Of a stretch of DNA of 10,288 nucleotides, positions 7,608 through 10,288 are shown piece after piece; within the stretch, counting starts at the first letter, position 1, and each line of letters begins with the position of its first letter. Both the position numbers and the translations under genes were made by a program. The DNA comes from Desulfuromonas sp. SDB (lineage in GTDB: Bacteria; SDB-A), in contig LKUE01000358.1 of assembly GCA_001412365.1 (NCBI GenBank), positions 1 through 10,288 on the forward strand, given 5' to 3'. Under the pieces are notes generated by a model. That model was not told the origin of the DNA, searched no databases, and worked only from the letters and a program-made list of their open reading frames with translations.

Positions 7608-8688
7608 TTTAATTGTGAAAGTATTTATTTATGTTTTTTTAATTAGTTCAAATTTATTGAGGATTACTCCGGTTTGGTCAGATCAACCTCCTCAAAAGGG
7701 GTGGCTGGCATTACCGATATTTTTCTACACTCCGGAAACAGGATTTGCGGGTGGAGCAGGAGCGCTGTTCTACCGTAATTTTGAGGTGGGGGATAACACT
7801 CGATCCAATCAGGTGGGAGGGGCGGTAATCTACACTCAAAACAATCAGCTGACCGTTGGAATTAATTATCAACAATATTTTTTCCAGGACCATTGGATAT
7901 TAAATGTAAACAGCAGCTATAGAAAATTTCCTGATAAGTATTGGGGAATTGGACCACATACTGCTGAGGATCAGGAAGAAGAGTACACTCCTCAGGAAAT
8001 TGAGCTGAAAACCGAACTGAGGGCAAGGGTAGCCCATAATTATTTCTTAGGACCCTGTCTTTGGTTTTCCCATCAGCAAATTCTCTGCTGTGAGCAACCG
8101 GGACAAATAAATTTTTCCTACCCTTTTGAAAATGATCCTGTTCAGTTATTTTCAGTGGGATTTGTCTCTCTGTATGATTCCCGGGATAATCCTTTCCGCC
8201 CTACCCGGGGTACTTATCTGTTATTCAGACCTTATCTGATCAGAACTGAGCTGGGGAGTACCTATAATTTTTCTTTAATTGAACTGGATTTACGCCAATT
8301 CTTCAGTCCTCTTCATAACCATGTTTTAGCCTGGCAAACTCATAATTATGTCACCCGGGGTCAGGTTCCCTTCCAGTATCTCCCCCGGCTGGGAGGCGGT
8401 CAGATGATGAGAGGTTATTATGAAGGCAGGTTTAGAGACAAGCTATATACCTCCGTCCAGGCTGAGTACCGCTCCCCGCTATGGTGGAAACTGGGAGGAG
8501 TGGCTTTTTTCAGCTTAGGTCAGGTTGCCCCTGACCTTGGGCAGCTGTCAACTGATAACCTGAAGTATGCAGGGGGTGTTGGAATAAGATTTCTATTTAG
8601 ACCTGAAGATGGAGTTAATTTAAGAATGGATATTGGCTGGTCGCCTGAAGATGTAAATATTTATCTGAATATTTCCGAAGCATTTTAG
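7597..8688 (+). CDS. Omp85/BamA-like outer-membrane barrel protein without POTRA domains
   Basis: A 363-residue outer-membrane beta-barrel of the surface-antigen (Omp85) family. A signal peptide covers about 1-28 (hydrophobic core VFIYVFLISSNLL, probable cleavage near VWS). The rest is amphipathic beta-strands: YDSRDNPFRPTRGTYL at 193-208 is a common Omp85 barrel pattern, LGGGQMMRGYYEGRF at 265-279 holds the family's RGY loop motif (R272-G273-Y274), and the chain ends in VNIYLNISEAF with the C-terminal Phe used by the BAM machine. No POTRA domain fits between signal peptide and barrel, so it belongs to the POTRA-less Omp85 group of unclear function. The start is TTG at 7597, supported by AAGGGA at 7585-7590; a GTG at 7615 is possible but would shorten the signal peptide's basic end. 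It overlaps the S9 peptidase gene by 11 bases. Confidence 0.87.
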   Translation: MNRNLIVKVFIYVFLISSNLLRITPVWSDQPPQKGWLALPIFFYTPETGFAGGAGALFYRNFEVGDNTRSNQVGGAVIYTQNNQLTVGINYQQYFFQDHWILNVNSSYRKFPDKYWGIGPHTAEDQEEEYTPQEIELKTELRARVAHNYFLGPCLWFSHQQILCCEQPGQINFSYPFENDPVQLFSVGFVSLYDSRDNPFRPTRGTYLLFRPYLIRTELGSTYNFSLIELDLRQFFSPLHNHVLAWQTHNYVTRGQVPFQYLPRLGGGQMMRGYYEGRFRDKLYTSVQAEYRSPLWWKLGGVAFFSLGQVAPDLGQLSTDNLKYAGGVGIRFLFRPEDGVNLRMDIGWSPEDVNIYLNISEAF

Positions 8689-8698
8689 TAAATTCCAT

Positions 8699-8726
8699 CC
8701 CCGGTTATTAACTGGTGCTTAAATTT
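8699..8726 (+). terminator. candidate terminator after the Omp85-like gene
   Basis: CCGGTT (8701-8706) and AACTGG (8710-8715) can pair over a three-base loop with one G-U pair, starting 12 bases after the stop. The downstream TGCTTAAATTTT is only moderately T-rich, so this is a tentative call. The string CCCCGGTTA recurs at 8769-8777. Confidence 0.3.
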
Positions 8727-8801
8727 TAAACATCTTAAAACGTGGATTTGCATTCAATAATATAATTTCCCCGGTTAACTGATTTAAATAATGAAATGAA
8801 A

Positions 8802-8841
8802 AAGATTTCTGGAAATTATAATAATTAAAATTAATTTTCAG
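8802..8841 (-). terminator. candidate terminator of the minus-strand protease gene
   Basis: Read on the minus strand, CTGAAAATT (8841-8833) and AATTTCCAG (8817-8809) form a nine-base inverted repeat with one mismatch. It starts 10 bases past the stop and is followed by AAATCTTTTT. The stem is AT-rich and the loop long (15 bases), so it is weak. It lies where a terminator is expected between convergent genes. Confidence 0.3.
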
Positions 8842-8850
8842 CGGTTATGA

Positions 8851-9819
8851 TCACACCAGTTTCTTGCCGCATTTCAGACAATATAAACGGTCATGGTTAA
8901 CCGTATGACAAATCGGACATTCAATTTCCTGTTTACTTTCTGTTTTTGATGAAAGTATTTTTGTACCCGAGGATATTTTAACTTGGGCTTCCGGTAATTT
9001 TGCTCCGCATTTCAGGCAGTAGGATTCAGCAGCGGAATTGATTGATCCGCATACTTTACAGGAGACGGTGGGACCTTCTATTGAATCTTGATCAGCTGCA
9101 AACACCGGAGGTTTCAAAACATCGCTAAATCCTGCGGGGATTTTAGGCTTGGAAATTTTGGTTCCGCATTTTTGACAGTATCCCTGTTCAGATAAGTTTA
9201 AATTCCCGCAAAGTACGCAGTATATGTCTGCCAACAGATCCTGTTTGGACTTATCCACAAATGGCTGGTAGGCTTGAATTAAATAGTTGGAGGGAATGGC
9301 AAAGGCAATACTCTGTGCTTTAAGTACAGCCATAGTAATCATACCGATAACTTCTCCGTTAGGTCTGATTAAGGGTCCCCCGCTGTTCCCGGGATTAATC
9401 TCTAAATCAAGTTGGAGAAATCCCACTGATTTCAAACCGGGTACCACATTTTCCCGGGCAATTGAACTGATTATGCCGTCATTAACAGTGAAACTGTAGC
9501 CGTAGGGATGGCCAATGGCGATAACCGGTTCAGCAATTTTCACACTATCTGAATTAACAAATTTTAAAGTTTTTTTACAGGGAGCATTGGTGACTAGAAA
9601 AGCGTAATCCTGGGGAACATTCCCCGCAAAAACCTGCGCATCATATTCTGTTTGTTCAGAAGTTTTCAATTTTACAAAAGTGTTTCTGCCCACTACGTGT
9701 TTGTTGGTAATTATAATTCCATCTTCTCTAATCCAAAAACCGGTTCCCTGGCTTTGGGGAGTTACAATTTGCACTACCGCCGGAATTATGCTTTCAATCA
9801 GTGAACTTAAATCTTCCAT
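8851..9819 (-). CDS. cytoplasmic trypsin-like serine protease with three C-terminal zinc ribbons
   Basis: A 322-residue protein with an N-terminal trypsin-fold domain of the DegP/HtrA type (about 1-190). The triad is visible: H41 in TNKHVV, D71 in PQDYAFL, S146 in NPGNSGGPL. Also present are QGTGFWIREDGIIITN and the HtrA-like IAFAIPSNYL at 171-180. No signal peptide or membrane anchor precedes it and no PDZ domain follows. Instead three double-CxxC zinc ribbons follow: C201/C204 with C215/C218, C254/C257 with C268/C271, and C301/C304 with C314/C317, each ending in CxxCGxK(L/I)-like sequence and joined by low-complexity linkers. Reduced zinc ribbons and the lack of a signal fit a cytoplasmic location. 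The ribbons may bind substrate or a partner, or couple activity to redox or zinc state; this is inference. AAAGGA (9825-9830) lies 5 bases before the ATG. It is transcribed against its neighbours on both sides. Confidence 0.88.
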   Translation of the reverse strand: MEDLSSLIESIIPAVVQIVTPQSQGTGFWIREDGIIITNKHVVGRNTFVKLKTSEQTEYDAQVFAGNVPQDYAFLVTNAPCKKTLKFVNSDSVKIAEPVIAIGHPYGYSFTVNDGIISSIARENVVPGLKSVGFLQLDLEINPGNSGGPLIRPNGEVIGMITMAVLKAQSIAFAIPSNYLIQAYQPFVDKSKQDLLADIYCVLCGNLNLSEQGYCQKCGTKISKPKIPAGFSDVLKPPVFAADQDSIEGPTVSCKVCGSINSAAESYCLKCGAKLPEAQVKISSGTKILSSKTESKQEIECPICHTVNHDRLYCLKCGKKLV

Positions 9820-9847
9820 GATTATCCTTTAAAAGTATTTTAGATTA

Positions 9848-9876
9848 ATTATTGTTAATAATGATCAAAAGATCAA
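9848..9876 (-). promoter_or_regulatory. candidate promoter of the minus-strand protease, overlapped by dyads
   Basis: On the minus strand, TTGATC (9876-9871) and AATAAT (9853-9848) are separated by exactly 17 bases, matching the sigma-70 boxes at 4 and 5 of 6 positions. This would give a leader of about 20 bases. A dyad TGATC-AAAA-GATCA (9862-9875, plus-strand reading) covers the -35 box, and ATTATT-GTT-AATAAT (9848-9862) covers the -10 box; either could bind a regulator. AT-rich background lowers confidence. Confidence 0.35.
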
Positions 9877-9921
9877 CATAAAATCAATGTTTTGTAAATT
9901 TATATCAACTTAATTAAGCGG

Positions 9922-9964
9922 TTATCTTTTAATGATTTCACTTTTAAAACTGATGAAAAGATAA
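9922..9964. repeat. nine-base inverted repeat in the divergent intergenic region
   Basis: TTATCTTTT (9922-9930) and AAAAGATAA (9956-9964) are perfect inverse copies 25 bases apart, between the divergent protease and PAS genes. It could be a two-site operator for the PAS gene or a long-loop hairpin. Nothing else was recognised in this 213-base gap beyond the protease promoter and a purine-rich AAGGAAG at 10008-10014. Confidence 0.3.
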
Positions 9965-10032
9965 TATTATTTAAAGACAAGTAAATTGAAACCGGATAGT
10001 ATATTTTAAGGAAGAATATCAGTAAGTACAAT

Positions 10033-10288
10033 ATGGACAGCAATGAGCATGAAATAAACTCACTTGATATTTTTAATACCTTTCAAGAGTCAATATTTAT
10101 CCTGGATCATAATCAGAAAATTGAATTTGCCAACCGCTATGCCATAAACAGTTTACCTCTGGATAAAAATGAATTATTAAATCTGAAGTTTACTGATTTG
10201 TTTGAAACTGAATTAACTGATTTGCTGGCAGATCTGGGAGATGAGATAATTGAAGATCAAATTTTTTGGTTTAAAGATAACCCTCAAA
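10033..10288 (+). CDS. PAS-domain signalling protein, N-terminal part (3' end outside window)
   Basis: The first 85 residues of a protein that continues beyond the window. No signal peptide or membrane helix is seen. From about residue 13, FNTFQESIFILDHNQKIEF followed by ANRYA is the typical start of a PAS sensor domain: a short helix, then the first two strands around a D-x-x-x-x-I turn, then AN. A following segment near KFTDLFE matches the later PAS helix region. PAS domains bind small ligands or partners and usually precede a histidine kinase, diguanylate cyclase or regulator domain; the output domain lies outside the window. The ATG at 10033 is the only clear start; the nearest ribosome-like AAGGAAG (10008-10014) is 18 bases away, too far to be convincing. 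It is divergent from the zinc-ribbon protease gene. Confidence 0.72.
   Translation, partial: MDSNEHEINSLDIFNTFQESIFILDHNQKIEFANRYAINSLPLDKNELLNLKFTDLFETELTDLLADLGDEIIEDQIFWFKDNPQ

Noticed and set aside
8791-8830. Tiny ORF ATGAAAAAGATT... in the convergent gap
   Set aside because: It would encode only ten residues, has no ribosome site and overlaps the probable terminator of the minus-strand gene.

Overview
The window is an ordinary-looking stretch of bacterial chromosome, about 40 % G+C by eye, carrying nine protein genes. Two run off the window edges. No RNA gene, insertion sequence, phage gene or CRISPR array is visible, and no stretch longer than about 215 bases lacks a gene. A secreted enzyme ends in a type IX secretion (T9SS, Por) sorting domain and another gene encodes an Omp85-type barrel, so the cell is diderm and probably in the Bacteroidota/FCB group. 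Several genes have good AGGAG-like ribosome binding sites, which Bacteroidia proper use little. That favours a deeper FCB lineage (Cloacimonadota, Marinimicrobia or Ignavibacteria type), but this placement is inference.

Layout: (1) 3-659, the C-terminal part of a RecD2-type DNA helicase. (2) 782-2515, a secreted deiminase whose layout (signal peptide, catalytic domain, Ig-like domain, T9SS tail) and catalytic residues match Porphyromonas peptidylarginine deiminase (PPAD). (3) 2559-4049, a soluble TPR protein with exact 40-residue repeats, a coiled coil and a four-cysteine tail seen at the end of many bacterial signalling proteins. (4) 4079-4657 and 4654-5427, a coupled pair: a UPF0316 membrane protein and an AP-endonuclease/xylose-isomerase-like TIM barrel that keeps all nine metal ligands of endonuclease IV. 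(5) 5598-7607 and 7597-8688, an overlapping pair: a cytoplasmic S9 prolyl-oligopeptidase-family peptidase and an Omp85-like barrel without POTRA domains. (6) 8851-9819 on the minus strand, a trypsin-like protease without signal peptide, followed by three zinc ribbons. (7) From 10033, the start of a PAS-domain protein.

The genes do not form one obvious pathway. Recurring themes are protein processing (deiminase, S9 peptidase, trypsin-like protease) and sensing (TPR plus Cys tail, PAS protein). I see no clear new multi-gene system. The most interesting items are the PPAD-like enzyme outside Porphyromonas, the zinc-ribbon cytoplasmic protease, the Cys-tail TPR protein, and two C8 tracts near the 5' ends of two genes.
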